Of a stretch of 64,000 nucleotides of DNA, positions 54,051 to 61,903 are shown one piece after another. The stretch is from assembly GCA_018816095.1 (NCBI GenBank), contig JAHIWP010000024.1:1-64000 (forward strand), in the 5' to 3' direction. Position numbers and translations under genes: made by a program. How positions within the stretch are numbered: position 1 is the first letter of the stretch; every line of letters starts with the position of its first letter. The stretch comes from Gammaproteobacteria bacterium. GTDB lineage: Bacteria > Pseudomonadota > Gammaproteobacteria > Pseudomonadales > Pseudomonadaceae. Below the pieces are notes generated by a model. It made no database searches and was not told the DNA's origin. It worked only from the letters and a program-made list of their open reading frames with translations.

Positions 54051-55505
54051 TTAATGCCGCCAGAATGCCTTAGTGACCAGCACCAGTACGGTCAGAATTT
54101 CCAGGCGGCCCAGCAGCATGCCAATAGTTAACAGCCATTTGGCGGCATCTGGCAGGCTGGAGAAGTTGCCGGCGGGGCCAATGATCGGGCCCAAGCCAGG
54201 ACCCACGTTGCACACCGCCGTCGCGGCCCCTGTGAGGGCCGTAACCCAATCCAGGCCGAGTAAGGTCAGGCCCAGGGCAATCACGCCAATGGTGATGGTG
54301 AAGAAAAAGGAAAAGGTGATCAGCGAGCGGACAATCTCTTCGTCGAGGTTGTGGTTGTTGTATTGCTGCTTGATCACGGCGCGCGGATGCACCAGCTGCT
54401 GCAAGTTGGCCCTGAGCAATACGTAGGCCACCTGAAAGCGGAAGATCTTCAGCCCGCCGGAGGTGGAGCCTGAACAGCCACCAACAAAGGTCAGGTAGAA
54501 GAACAGCAGCACGGCGAAACTGCCCCAGGTGGTGTAATCGCCCAGGGCGAAGCCGGTGGTGGTGACTACTGAGGTGACATTCACCGCGACAATCCGGAAA
54601 GCATTCCACCAGCTGTTGTCCGAGTGCAGCCACAGCCAGGTGCCGAAAACCAGCCAGGTGGCCAGCAGGAAACCGAGAAAGCCGCGGACTTGGTGGTCTT
54701 TAAACAGCGCTTTACGGTTGCCGCGCAACGTTGCTACATACAGGGTAAAGGGCAGGCCGCCGCAAATCATCAGCAGCACCGCCACCCAGTGCACGGCAGG
54801 TTGGCTCCAGTTGGCCAGCGATGAGTCTGAAGTCGAATAGCCGCCAGTGGAAATGGAGGTCATTGCGTGGTTGATCGCATCAAACGGCGTCATGCCGGCC
54901 AGCCAGAAGCCAATGAAGCCGCCGAGGGTCAGCGTCAGGTAGATAAACAGGATGTATTTGGCGGCCATGTGCGAGCGCGGCATGACCTTCTCGCCCCAGT
55001 CCGATGACTCGGTCTGGAACAGGCGCATACCACCGACTCGCAAGAGCGGCAGAATGGCCACGGCCATGCCGATAAAGCCGATCCCGCCCAGCCACTGCAG
55101 CATCGAGCGCCAAATCAGCAGTCCAGGTGAGGCGTGATCCAGGCCCGAGAGCACCGTCGAACCCGTAGTGGTAACGCCGGACATGGTCTCGAAGAAGGCA
55201 TCGGTGTAGCTAATGTGGTGGATCAGCACCATCGGCAGGGCGGCAAAGATGCACACCACCAGCCAGCTGCCAGTGGTCAGCAGGTACATGTCACGCGGGC
55301 GCAGCTGCGCATCCTTGGGCCGGCCGGGGATGACCATGGCAATGCCCGCAGCAGCCGTGACCAGGCTGGACCAGAGAAAGGCGCTGAGGTCATCGGAGCG
55401 TGAATACAGCAGCAGCGTCAGCATCGGGATCAGCATGCTGGCCGCTAGGGTGATCAGGAATATGCCGAGGATAGAAGCAATGATGCGCAGTGTCGGCAAT
55501 GACAT
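54051..55505 (-). CDS. trkH: Trk potassium uptake protein TrkH, copy 2
   Basis: This is a 484-aa paralogue of the neighbouring TrkH, with the same filter segments: SGVTTTGSTVL, STGGYSTSD, NVTSVVTTTGFALGD and VCNVGPGLGPIIGPAGNF. The start at 55505 (MSLPTLRIIASILGIF) matches copy 1. The frame stays open to 55937, but that part lacks similarity. The regulatory TrkA gene is not in the window. Confidence 0.92.
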   Translation of the reverse strand: MSLPTLRIIASILGIFLITLAASMLIPMLTLLLYSRSDDLSAFLWSSLVTAAAGIAMVIPGRPKDAQLRPRDMYLLTTGSWLVVCIFAALPMVLIHHISYTDAFFETMSGVTTTGSTVLSGLDHASPGLLIWRSMLQWLGGIGFIGMAVAILPLLRVGGMRLFQTESSDWGEKVMPRSHMAAKYILFIYLTLTLGGFIGFWLAGMTPFDAINHAMTSISTGGYSTSDSSLANWSQPAVHWVAVLLMICGGLPFTLYVATLRGNRKALFKDHQVRGFLGFLLATWLVFGTWLWLHSDNSWWNAFRIVAVNVTSVVTTTGFALGDYTTWGSFAVLLFFYLTFVGGCSGSTSGGLKIFRFQVAYVLLRANLQQLVHPRAVIKQQYNNHNLDEEIVRSLITFSFFFTITIGVIALGLTLLGLDWVTALTGAATAVCNVGPGLGPIIGPAGNFSSLPDAAKWLLTIGMLLGRLEILTVLVLVTKAFWRH

Positions 55506-55658
55506 GGGGTCGGCTCGGTAACTGGGGCAAAGGGGCGCTATTCTACGCGCGCTGTGGCGGCTGTACAGCGCTTGCATTAGGCGCTTTACAAGCGCTTGGC
55601 GCAGCATAGAATAGCCGCCCGGTGCCGGCCCTCTGCCGGTTTCTGAGTCCTCAAAATC

Positions 55659-56000
55659 ATGTCTGATAGCAATCCTTGCTTGAGCTGTGGCGCGTGCTGC
55701 GCGCACTTTCGTGTGTCTTTTTTCTGGGGTGAGTGCCAGTCGGCCGGTGGTCTGATGCCGGACGATCAGGTGGTGTTGATCACCCCCCAGCGTGTTGCCA
55801 TGCGCGGCACGGACAGTAAACCGGCGCGTTGTAACGCCTTGATGGGGGATGTCGGCCAGGGCGTGCGCTGCACGCTCTATAAAGAACGCTCCAGCACCTG
55901 CCGTGAATTCGAGGCCTCCTGGGTTAACGGCGAGCACAACCCGCAGTGCACACGGATTGCCGCCGTTGATGCCACCGGTGTCGCCCAGTGTTTCGCCTGA
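55659..56000 (+). CDS. YkgJ-family cysteine-cluster protein
   Basis: This is a 113-aa protein. An N-terminal CLSCGACC, followed by Cys in GECQ and by CNAL, CTLY, TCREF, QCTRI and CFA, makes the Cys-rich YkgJ pattern that binds zinc or iron clusters. No function is known. It lies divergent from trkH and 89 bp before the nitroreductase on the same strand. Confidence 0.88.
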   Translation: MSDSNPCLSCGACCAHFRVSFFWGECQSAGGLMPDDQVVLITPQRVAMRGTDSKPARCNALMGDVGQGVRCTLYKERSSTCREFEASWVNGEHNPQCTRIAAVDATGVAQCFA

Positions 56001-56089
56001 GCGGGTGGCCTAGAACCTGCTCATGGGATTGCCCGCGCGTGCTCCGCAGGCACTAGAATGGCCAATTGATTGAATTGCCGAGGTGACTG

Positions 56090-56656
56090 ATGGACGCTCT
56101 TGATGCGTTGCTAAACCGTGTTTCTGCGCCGCGCTTGGTGGCGCCGGCACCCGATGCCGCGCAGCGTGAACTGTTGTTTCGCGCGGCCTTACGTGCGCCT
56201 GATCATGGTCAGTTGCGCCCCTGGCGCTTTCTGACGGTTGAGGGGGACGCGCTGACGCAGCTGGGTGAACTGTTTGCCGGTGCATTACCGGCCGATGCCA
56301 GCCCGGAGGCGGTGAGCAAAGCCCAGGCGATGCCGTTGCGTGCGCCGTTACTGGTGTTGGTGATTGCCCGCGTGCAGGCCGATTCGAAAGTCCCAGCCCA
56401 GGAGCAGGTGCTAGCCGCCGGCTGCGCCGCCCACAGCATTTTATTGGCGGCCCACGCTCAGGGCATCGGCGCGGTCTGGCGCACCGGTGATATGGCCTAC
56501 AACCCACACGTCACTGCCGGCTTGGGCCTGGGTGCAGATGAGCAGCTGATTGCCTACCTTTACTTGGGCACGCCTGCGCGCGAATTGCGCGCGGTGCCGG
56601 CGGTGCAGGTGAGTGATTTTGTCAGCTCTTGGCCGGCGTCTGATTCGGCGGAGTAA
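56090..56656 (+). CDS. Nitroreductase family protein (YdjA-like)
   Basis: This is a 188-aa FMN-dependent protein. The family's N-terminal phosphate-binding arginines lie in LLNRVSAPRLVAPAP and RAALRAPDHGQLRPWRFLTVEG; the C-terminal HAQGIGAVWRTGDMAYNPHVTAGLGLGADEQLIAYLYLGTPARE binds FMN. The short length is typical of YdjA. Physiological substrate unknown. Its 3' end overlaps the convergent cpxA gene by 35 bp. Confidence 0.9.
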   Translation: MDALDALLNRVSAPRLVAPAPDAAQRELLFRAALRAPDHGQLRPWRFLTVEGDALTQLGELFAGALPADASPEAVSKAQAMPLRAPLLVLVIARVQADSKVPAQEQVLAAGCAAHSILLAAHAQGIGAVWRTGDMAYNPHVTAGLGLGADEQLIAYLYLGTPARELRAVPAVQVSDFVSSWPASDSAE

Positions 56657-57965
56657 GCGGCACACGCAGGGTGGCGACAAAGCCACCTTGTGCGTGGTTG
56701 CTCAGTTCCAGCTGGCCGCCATGACGCTCGGCCGCACGCCGGGCGATGGCCAGCCCCAGGCCATGACCGCTGCTGGTTTGCCCGGGGGCGCGGTAAAAGG
56801 GTTCGCCAAGGCGCGCCAACTGCTCGGGGGCTACGCCGGGGCCGTGGTCGCGTACGCTCAGGCATAGTTGCTCGGCGTTTCGGCTGGCCGTCAGTTCGAT
56901 GGGTTGCCCGACAGGATTGAAGCGCAGGGCATTGCGCAGCAGGTTGTCCAGCGCGCGTTGCAACATGTCCGCCCAGCCATTGAACAATAGGTCGGGCTCC
57001 AGCTGAATATTGATCTGTTGCTGCGGTGCGTCTAGGTGCGCCTCTTCGCGCAGGGTGTTTAGCAGCTTCGCGAGGTCGATTGGCTGCGCAGCGCCCGGTT
57101 CTGCATCGAGGCGGGCGAGGGCGAGAATCTCACTGATCAGTGCTTCCAGGCGGTCGCATTCCTGGCTCAGGCGCGGCCAATACTTCTCTCGCTCGACAGC
57201 ATCTGCTCGCTCGGTCAAGGCCAGCGCGATACGCAGGCGGGCCAGCGGTGAGCGCAGTTCGTGGGAGACATCGCGCAGCAACTGGCGTTGGCTGCTGATC
57301 AAGCCTTGTACGCGCTCACCCATGCGGTTGAAGTCAGCCGCCAGCACGCCGAGCTCATCGCGTCGCTCGGCCAGCTTGGCCAGGCTGCTCTGTTGATAAG
57401 CGGTTTGCCCCAGATCATGTACGGCGCCGCGCAGGCGATTCAGCGGGCGGGTGATTGATAGGGTTAGCCAGAGGCTGAACAGCGTCAGAACCAGCATGGC
57501 AATCGCCAGTGCACTGAGCGGCCAGAGCAAGCTGTCGCGTTGCCAGGCCGCAACTTCGGGGATCGGGATGCGGTAGATAAACAGATAGGTTTCGCCGCTG
57601 CTGGGGCTGGTGTAATCGACACTCAGGCGGCGCCAGGGCAGGCGCTTCTCGTTGCGGTGGCGCGCTTCAAAGGCGGCTGCACGGGCCGGGAAGGTGCCTT
57701 TAACCACCGGTTGGCCGCTGTTATCAAGCACCTGTACGTCGATGCGAAAGCTGCGTTTACGCTGTTCCAACAGAGCCTGAGCGGCAGTCGGGCCTTGCTC
57801 TTCGTAGCGTTGGGTCCAGGTCTCGGCGAGGTCATCCATGCCGGGGTGTTGGCTGAGTAGCCAGGCGTCCTGGTTGAGCATGCGCCCAAGTAGCATGGAC
57901 AAACCGGCAACCAGGGCAATGGCCAGCCAAAAGCTGGCAAAGATGCGCCAGAACAGTGATCGCAC
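56622..57965 (-). CDS. cpxA: CpxA-like sensor histidine kinase
   Basis: This 447-aa inner-membrane kinase has TM1 (about residues 8-30: FASFWLAIALVAGLSMLLG), a periplasmic domain, TM2 (LLWPLSALAIAMLVLTLFSLWLTL), HAMP, the HisKA box RDVSHELRSPLARLRIALAL and HATPase_c (DNLLRNALRF, DHGPGVAPEQLARLG, SSGHGLGLAIARRAAERHGG). I chose GTG at 57965 because AAGGAGC lies upstream. Codons from 57998 overlap a terminator hairpin. Partner regulator and Spy-like protein lie upstream on the same strand. Confidence 0.88.
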   Translation of the reverse strand: MRSLFWRIFASFWLAIALVAGLSMLLGRMLNQDAWLLSQHPGMDDLAETWTQRYEEQGPTAAQALLEQRKRSFRIDVQVLDNSGQPVVKGTFPARAAAFEARHRNEKRLPWRRLSVDYTSPSSGETYLFIYRIPIPEVAAWQRDSLLWPLSALAIAMLVLTLFSLWLTLSITRPLNRLRGAVHDLGQTAYQQSSLAKLAERRDELGVLAADFNRMGERVQGLISSQRQLLRDVSHELRSPLARLRIALALTERADAVEREKYWPRLSQECDRLEALISEILALARLDAEPGAAQPIDLAKLLNTLREEAHLDAPQQQINIQLEPDLLFNGWADMLQRALDNLLRNALRFNPVGQPIELTASRNAEQLCLSVRDHGPGVAPEQLARLGEPFYRAPGQTSSGHGLGLAIARRAAERHGGQLELSNHAQGGFVATLRVPLTPPNQTPAKS

Positions 57966-57988
57966 GGTAGCTCCTTGGGTAACAGAAA

Positions 57989-58018
57989 CGCCCATCAAGG
58001 CTTGTGGCCTGATGGGCG
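57989..58018 (-). terminator. Intrinsic terminator between the Spy-like gene and cpxA
   Basis: CGCCCATCA and TGATGGGCG pair over 9 bp, with an inner GGC/GCC stem; on the minus strand a TTTCTGTT tract follows. It lies 20 bp after the Spy-like stop and 24 bp before the cpxA start. Read-through would set the kinase level below that of the chaperone. Confidence 0.75.
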
Positions 58019-58037
58019 CTGATTTAAGGGAATGGGT

Positions 58038-58454
58038 TTAGCTTTTCTTTGCTTGCTCAGCTTGCCAGGCCTTGAAGGCTTTATGCTCGGCGCGGCGCTC
58101 TTGCATTTTTTTCTGGTGTTCGTCGAAGGCCTTCTGTTGCTCGGGCGTGAGCAGCGCGCGGATGGCGTTGTGCTGTTCATCCTTGGCTGCTTGCAGTTCA
58201 GCCTGCATGGCTTTTTGCTCAGCGGCCGGGAGTTTCTCCAGGTAGCGCTGGGTGATCGCATGGCGGCCTTTCATCTGCTCGCCCATCAGTTTACGGATTT
58301 CGCGGTGCTGCTCTTTGCTCAGGTCGAGTTCCTTGAACATGCGGGAACCATGTTCACCATGATGGCCGCCGTGGCGCGAGCTGCCTTCAGGCATGGCCAT
58401 GGCGAGGGTCGGCAGGGTCAGGGCGAGCAGTACGGCGGTAAGTGTTTTGCGCAT
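58038..58454 (-). CDS. Spy/CpxP-like periplasmic chaperone (LTXXQ)
   Basis: This is a 138-aa protein. Signal peptide MRKTLTAVLLALTLPTLAMA (cleaved near residue 20). The mature part is helical and charged, with a His/Gly-rich start (SSRHGGHHGEHG) and two LTXXQ-like motifs: LDLSKEQHREIRKLM and LLTPEQQKAFDEHQKK. CpxP/Spy proteins sense misfolded periplasmic protein. The gene is between cpxR and cpxA, with a CpxR box upstream. Start at 58454; the open frame extends 53 codons earlier without similarity. Confidence 0.9.
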   Translation of the reverse strand: MRKTLTAVLLALTLPTLAMAMPEGSSRHGGHHGEHGSRMFKELDLSKEQHREIRKLMGEQMKGRHAITQRYLEKLPAAEQKAMQAELQAAKDEQHNAIRALLTPEQQKAFDEHQKKMQERRAEHKAFKAWQAEQAKKS

Positions 58455-58530
58455 GGTGTGTTTCCTTGTCTGAAACCGGTAAACACCGGATGAGCCCAGT
58501 CTAGGGCGGTCAAGGTCAAGGGCCGTCAGG

Positions 58531-58551
58531 GTAAGGTAAAGCTTAGGTAAA
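58531..58551 (+). promoter_or_regulatory. Candidate CpxR box upstream of the Spy-like gene
   Basis: GTAAA-N6-GTAAA at 58536-58551 matches the CpxR consensus (GTAAA with 4-8 bases then GTAAA); a further GTAAG lies 5 bp before. It is about 80 bp upstream of the Spy-like start (opposite strand). Confidence 0.75.
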
Positions 58552-58586
58552 GGGCGCAGCGCAGCTGATTGACTTAAAGACTGTGC

Positions 58587-58761
58587 AAAACCTCGCGAGC
58601 TAGAGTCATGCAAGGCAAAAAACGGCGAGGAAGCGGAGTTTACTGCTGTAAATGAGCATTACTCGTTTCACTCGCCCTTCGGGTCGCGCTAAAGCGCGTT
58701 AGCCGCAAGCGGCTTGCCGAGCCGGTTTTTAACGCAGCAGGGCCGACGCGCAGCAGGTTTT
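58587..58761. repeat. Inverted-repeat-bounded intergenic element abutting cpxR
   Basis: The stretch begins with AAAACCT (58587-58593) and ends with AGGTTTT (58755-58761). It contains hairpins such as GCGCTAAAGCGC and GCCGCAAGCGGC. The sequence resembles a repeat common in Pseudomonas intergenic regions. Its right end overlaps the cpxR stop codon, so the element may have reshaped the CpxR C-terminus. This and the CpxR box fill the 304-bp spacer to the Spy-like gene; I see no gene in it. Confidence 0.6.
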
Positions 58762-59437
58762 AAACGTTGTAGTAGTAGCCGCGGCTGCGCAGCGCCAATA
58801 TGCGTTGGCGGCCATCGGCATGTGGGCCGAGTTTTTTGCGCAGGTTACTGACGTGCATGTCCAGGCTGCGGTCATACAGGGTCAGTTTGCGGCCGAGGGC
58901 CAGTTGCGCCAGCGTTTGCTTATCCACCGGCTCACCGGGGTGTTGTAACAGTGCTTCGAGAATGCGGCTTTCCGAGAGGGTCAGCGTGACCTCCTGCTCG
59001 CCTAGGGTCACCGTGCCGCGGGCCTGGCTGTAATGTAAATCGCCGAGGTCGAGCGGACTGCCGGGCGTGGCCGCGAGGCTGCGGCGCAATACCGCGCGCA
59101 GCCTCGCGGTGAGTTCGCGCGGGTCGCAGGGCTTGGCCAGGTAATCGTCGGCACCCAACTCCAGGCCGAGGATCCGGTCCAGTGGTTCGCCACGGGCCGA
59201 TAACATCAACACCGGCAGGTCCGGGTGGTCGCTGCGTAATTGCTTGAGCAGTTCCAGGCCGCTGCCGTCGGGCAGCATCACATCCAGCACCACGGCATCT
59301 GGGCTGTGCGTGGCAAGGGCGTTACGGGCGCTATGGCCGTCATGGCAGGCGCTGACCTTAAAGCCTTCCTGGGTCAGCCAGCTGGCCAGCAGTTCACAGA
59401 GTTCGACATCGTCGTCGATAAGCAGCAGGTCATTCAT
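58760..59437 (-). CDS. cpxR: CpxR-like OmpR-family response regulator
   Basis: This is a 225-aa regulator. The receiver has DDDVELCELL, phosphoacceptor Asp in VVLDVMLPDGSGLELL (about residue 52) and Lys in DDYLAKPCDPRELTARLRAVLRR. The C-terminal winged helix has ILEALLQHPGEPVDKQTLAQLALGRKLTLYDRSLDMHVSNLRKKLGPHADGRQRILALRSRGYYY. First gene of the Cpx unit; its last codons coincide with the repeat element. Confidence 0.92.
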   Translation of the reverse strand: MNDLLLIDDDVELCELLASWLTQEGFKVSACHDGHSARNALATHSPDAVVLDVMLPDGSGLELLKQLRSDHPDLPVLMLSARGEPLDRILGLELGADDYLAKPCDPRELTARLRAVLRRSLAATPGSPLDLGDLHYSQARGTVTLGEQEVTLTLSESRILEALLQHPGEPVDKQTLAQLALGRKLTLYDRSLDMHVSNLRKKLGPHADGRQRILALRSRGYYYNV

Positions 59438-59440
59438 GGC

Positions 59441-59842
59441 TCAGTTCAGCCACTCGCGGCGTGCGCGGCGCCCGCCGCGTAACAATGCACCGATCAGTAC
59501 CCCCAGCAACCCCGCTCCAGCGCCCGTGGCAAACCACATTTGTTGCTCGCTGATGAGGGGTTTCGGGGCGCTGGCCTGGTTTTTTTTCAGTTCGAGTTTG
59601 AGGCGCTGATTGTCCTGACGCAGACGCTGCAACTGCACAGTTTCATGTTCGTTGCTGGCGCTTTGTAGCTCCACGCTAAGGGCTTGGCGTTGTTCTTCGC
59701 TAATCGCCAGGCGCTGTTCCAGATCGTCGATTTGCGCCTGCGCTGAGGTGGCTTCAGCCAATGGCTGTGGCGGGTTCTCTTCGGCCTGAGTAACGGCCGG
59801 CAAGCACAGGGTCAAGAGTAGAAACAGCGGGCCTGGACGCAT
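59441..59842 (-). CDS. Membrane-anchored coiled-coil protein of unknown function
   Basis: This is a 133-aa protein: signal peptide MRPGPLFLLLTLCLPAVTQA, a long coiled coil (about residues 30-90: AQIDDLEQRLAISEEQRQALSVELQSASNEHETVQLQRLRQDNQRLKLELKK) and a C-terminal TM (WFATGAGAGLLGVLIGALL) with basic end. The shape resembles the C-terminal part of YgiM-like proteins, but without their SH3 domain. It lies 3 bp upstream of cpxR, so it may belong to the Cpx unit. Confidence 0.78.
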   Translation of the reverse strand: MRPGPLFLLLTLCLPAVTQAEENPPQPLAEATSAQAQIDDLEQRLAISEEQRQALSVELQSASNEHETVQLQRLRQDNQRLKLELKKNQASAPKPLISEQQMWFATGAGAGLLGVLIGALLRGGRRARREWLN

Positions 59843-59895
59843 CGGAACTCCTTGCGTGTCATTGTTGTTATGGGCTGTTCAGAGCAAAGATGGCG

Positions 59896-60195
59896 TCAAG
59901 GCAAAACCAGCTTGAAGGGTTTGACCAGCACGGAGGCATACACCCCAGCGGCGCGGTAAGGGTCGGCGTCGGCCCACTGTTGCGCGGCCAGCAGCGATTC
60001 AAATTCCGCGACGACCAGGCTGCCGGAAAAGCCTGCTGGGCCTGGATCATTGCTGTCGACGGCTGGGTGCGGGCCGGCGAGGATCAAGCGGCCTTCAGTT
60101 TTCAGCTGCTCCAGGCGCGCCAGGTGCGCCGGGCGAGCATTCATACGGTTTTCCAGCGAGTTTTCCACATCGGTGGCAATGATTGCGTAGAGCAT
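59896..60195 (-). CDS. YciI-like protein
   Basis: This is a 99-aa ferredoxin-like-fold protein: [45 protein letters not shown]...[45 protein letters not shown]. The conserved His-Asp pair of YciI proteins is present as [12 protein letters not shown] and WADADPY. Biochemical role unknown; relatives may be small lactonase- or dimer-like enzymes. Confidence 0.9.
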   Translation of the reverse strand: MLYAIIATDVENSLENRMNARPAHLARLEQLKTEGRLILAGPHPAVDSNDPGPAGFSGSLVVAEFESLLAAQQWADADPYRAAGVYASVLVKPFKLVLP

Positions 60196-60348
60196 CTTGA
60201 TCCTTAGTATGAAGTCGTTAGCGGTGGCCGCAGCCGTGGGAGAAAAACAGTCTGTTCAGGCAATGTCGAGGAAATAGTGGCGCAGGCCAGCAAGAATCCA
60301 CATCTGCCGGCATAATAACAAACATAAATGACTCGGAAAGCGCGCCTT

Positions 60349-61212
60349 ATGGAAGTTGATTTGCATTGCCATAGCACCGCATCAGACGGCGCACTTGCGC
60401 CAGCTGCGGTGGTGGCGCGGGCGTTTGAGCGCGGTGTGCGGGTGCTGGCGTTAACCGATCACGACACCCTGGATGGCCTCGATGAAGCCGGCGCTGCGGC
60501 GCAAGCCTTGGGCATGCAACTGGTCAATGGCATCGAGTTGTCCTGCCTTTGGGGCGGTGCGACCATCCATGTCTTGGGGTATGCCTTCAATCGTGAAGCA
60601 CCGGCTTTGCAGCAGGCGATTGCCGAGTTGCATGAGGGGCGCTGGTTGCGTGCGGCGGAAATCTCCAAGCGTTTGGACGCTAAAGGCATGCCCGGTGCGC
60701 TGGACGGCGCGCGGGCCATTCAGCAGGAGTTGGGCGACAGTGGTAATGCCCCTGCGCGTCCGCATTTCGCCGATTTCCTAGTGCGCGGCGGTTACGTCAA
60801 AGACCGCGCCGAGGCGTTTCGTAAATGGCTGGGCTCGGGCAAGCTGGGTGATGTCAAACAGCATTGGCCGGAGCTTGCGCAGACTGTCGACACCCTGCGC
60901 CGTGCAGGTGCCTGGGTCAGCCTGGCGCATCCGTGGCAGTACGACTTTACTCGGAGTAAGCGCCGCAAGTTGATTGCCGATTTTGTCGGAGCCGGCGGGC
61001 ATTCGTTGGAAGTGGTCAACGGTATGCAACCGGCCGACCAGGTGGGCAGCCTGGCAATTCTGGCGCGCGAGTTTGGTATGTTTGTCACGGCGGGCAGTGA
61101 TTTTCACGCGCCAGGCCAGTGGTCTGAGTTGGGTGTTTATCGCCCAGTTCCCGAGGATCTACCGCCCCTGTGGGCACGGTTTAAGCATGTCCAGCAGCCT
61201 ACTGCAATCTGA
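60349..61212 (+). CDS. rnm: RNase AM (PHP family, YciV/TrpH)
   Basis: This 287-aa PHP-domain nuclease matures rRNA 5' ends and digests 5' phosphates. PHP motifs are DLHCHSTASDGALAP (residues 4-18), LTDHDTLDGL, GIELSCLWGGATIHVLGYAF, SLAHPWQYDFTRSKRRKL and AGSDFHAPGQWSELGVYR. The start at 60349 gives MEVDLHCHS; the frame is open seven codons earlier. yciO follows 13 bp downstream. Confidence 0.92.
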   Translation: MEVDLHCHSTASDGALAPAAVVARAFERGVRVLALTDHDTLDGLDEAGAAAQALGMQLVNGIELSCLWGGATIHVLGYAFNREAPALQQAIAELHEGRWLRAAEISKRLDAKGMPGALDGARAIQQELGDSGNAPARPHFADFLVRGGYVKDRAEAFRKWLGSGKLGDVKQHWPELAQTVDTLRRAGAWVSLAHPWQYDFTRSKRRKLIADFVGAGGHSLEVVNGMQPADQVGSLAILAREFGMFVTAGSDFHAPGQWSELGVYRPVPEDLPPLWARFKHVQQPTAI

Positions 61213-61225
61213 TCAGGATTCGAGT

Positions 61226-61855
61226 GTGAGCCAATTCTTCCAGATTCATCCGGAAAACCCGCAAGCGCGTCTGATCAAACAGGCCGTGGAGATTATCCGC
61301 AACGGTGGGGTGGTGATCTATCCGACCGACTCATCCTATGCCGTGGGTTGCCATATCGGTGACAAGACGGCTATCGAGCGTATCCGCCGCATGCGCCAGC
61401 TGGATGACAAGCATAACTTCACCTTGGTGTGCCGTGATCTGTCAGAGCTGAGCACCTTTGCCAAAGTGGATACTGCGGCGTTCCGTTTACTCAAGGCCCA
61501 TACCCCCGGGCCTTACACCTTTATCCTCAACGCCACCCGCGAAGTGCCACGCATGTTGTTGCATGCCAAGCGCCGTACCATTGGCCTGCGGGTGCCCAGC
61601 CATCCGATTGCCATGGCGCTGCTGGAAGAACTCAACGAGCCGTTGATGAGTGTGAGTTTGATCCTGCCGGGTGAAACAGTGCCGATGAGCGACCCTTACG
61701 AAATGCGCCAGACCCTTGAGCGTCAGGTTGATCTGATCATCGATGGCGGTTTCGGTGGGCTTGAGGCCTCCACTGTGGTCAGCCTGCTCGAGGATGAGCC
61801 TGAAGTGTTTCGGGTGGGCTGCGGTGATCCGTCGCCTTTTACGGATGATCTTTGA
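61226..61855 (+). CDS. yciO: YciO (YrdC/Sua5-like) protein
   Basis: This 209-aa protein has the YrdC fold, with PTDSSYAVGCHIGDKTAIERIRRMRQLDDKHNFTLVCRDLSELS, FILNATREVPRMLLHAKRRTIGLRVPSHPIAMALLEELNEP and LMSVSLILPGE. It begins VSQFFQIHP like E. coli YciO (MSQFF), which sets the GTG start at 61226, with AGGA 8 bp upstream. An earlier ATG at 61187 lies within the preceding gene. YciO makes threonylcarbamoyl-AMP poorly and is not the essential TsaC. Confidence 0.9.
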   Translation: MSQFFQIHPENPQARLIKQAVEIIRNGGVVIYPTDSSYAVGCHIGDKTAIERIRRMRQLDDKHNFTLVCRDLSELSTFAKVDTAAFRLLKAHTPGPYTFILNATREVPRMLLHAKRRTIGLRVPSHPIAMALLEELNEPLMSVSLILPGETVPMSDPYEMRQTLERQVDLIIDGGFGGLEASTVVSLLEDEPEVFRVGCGDPSPFTDDL

Positions 61856-61903
61856 GCCCGCCTCTATATAATCGGGCTCCTTCGTTTTTACAGGTAATCC
61901 GTT

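Noticed and set aside
55506..55937. Open in-frame extension upstream of the second trkH
   Set aside because: It lacks similarity to TrkH, runs antisense into the ykgJ-like gene, and the other copy starts at the matching Met.
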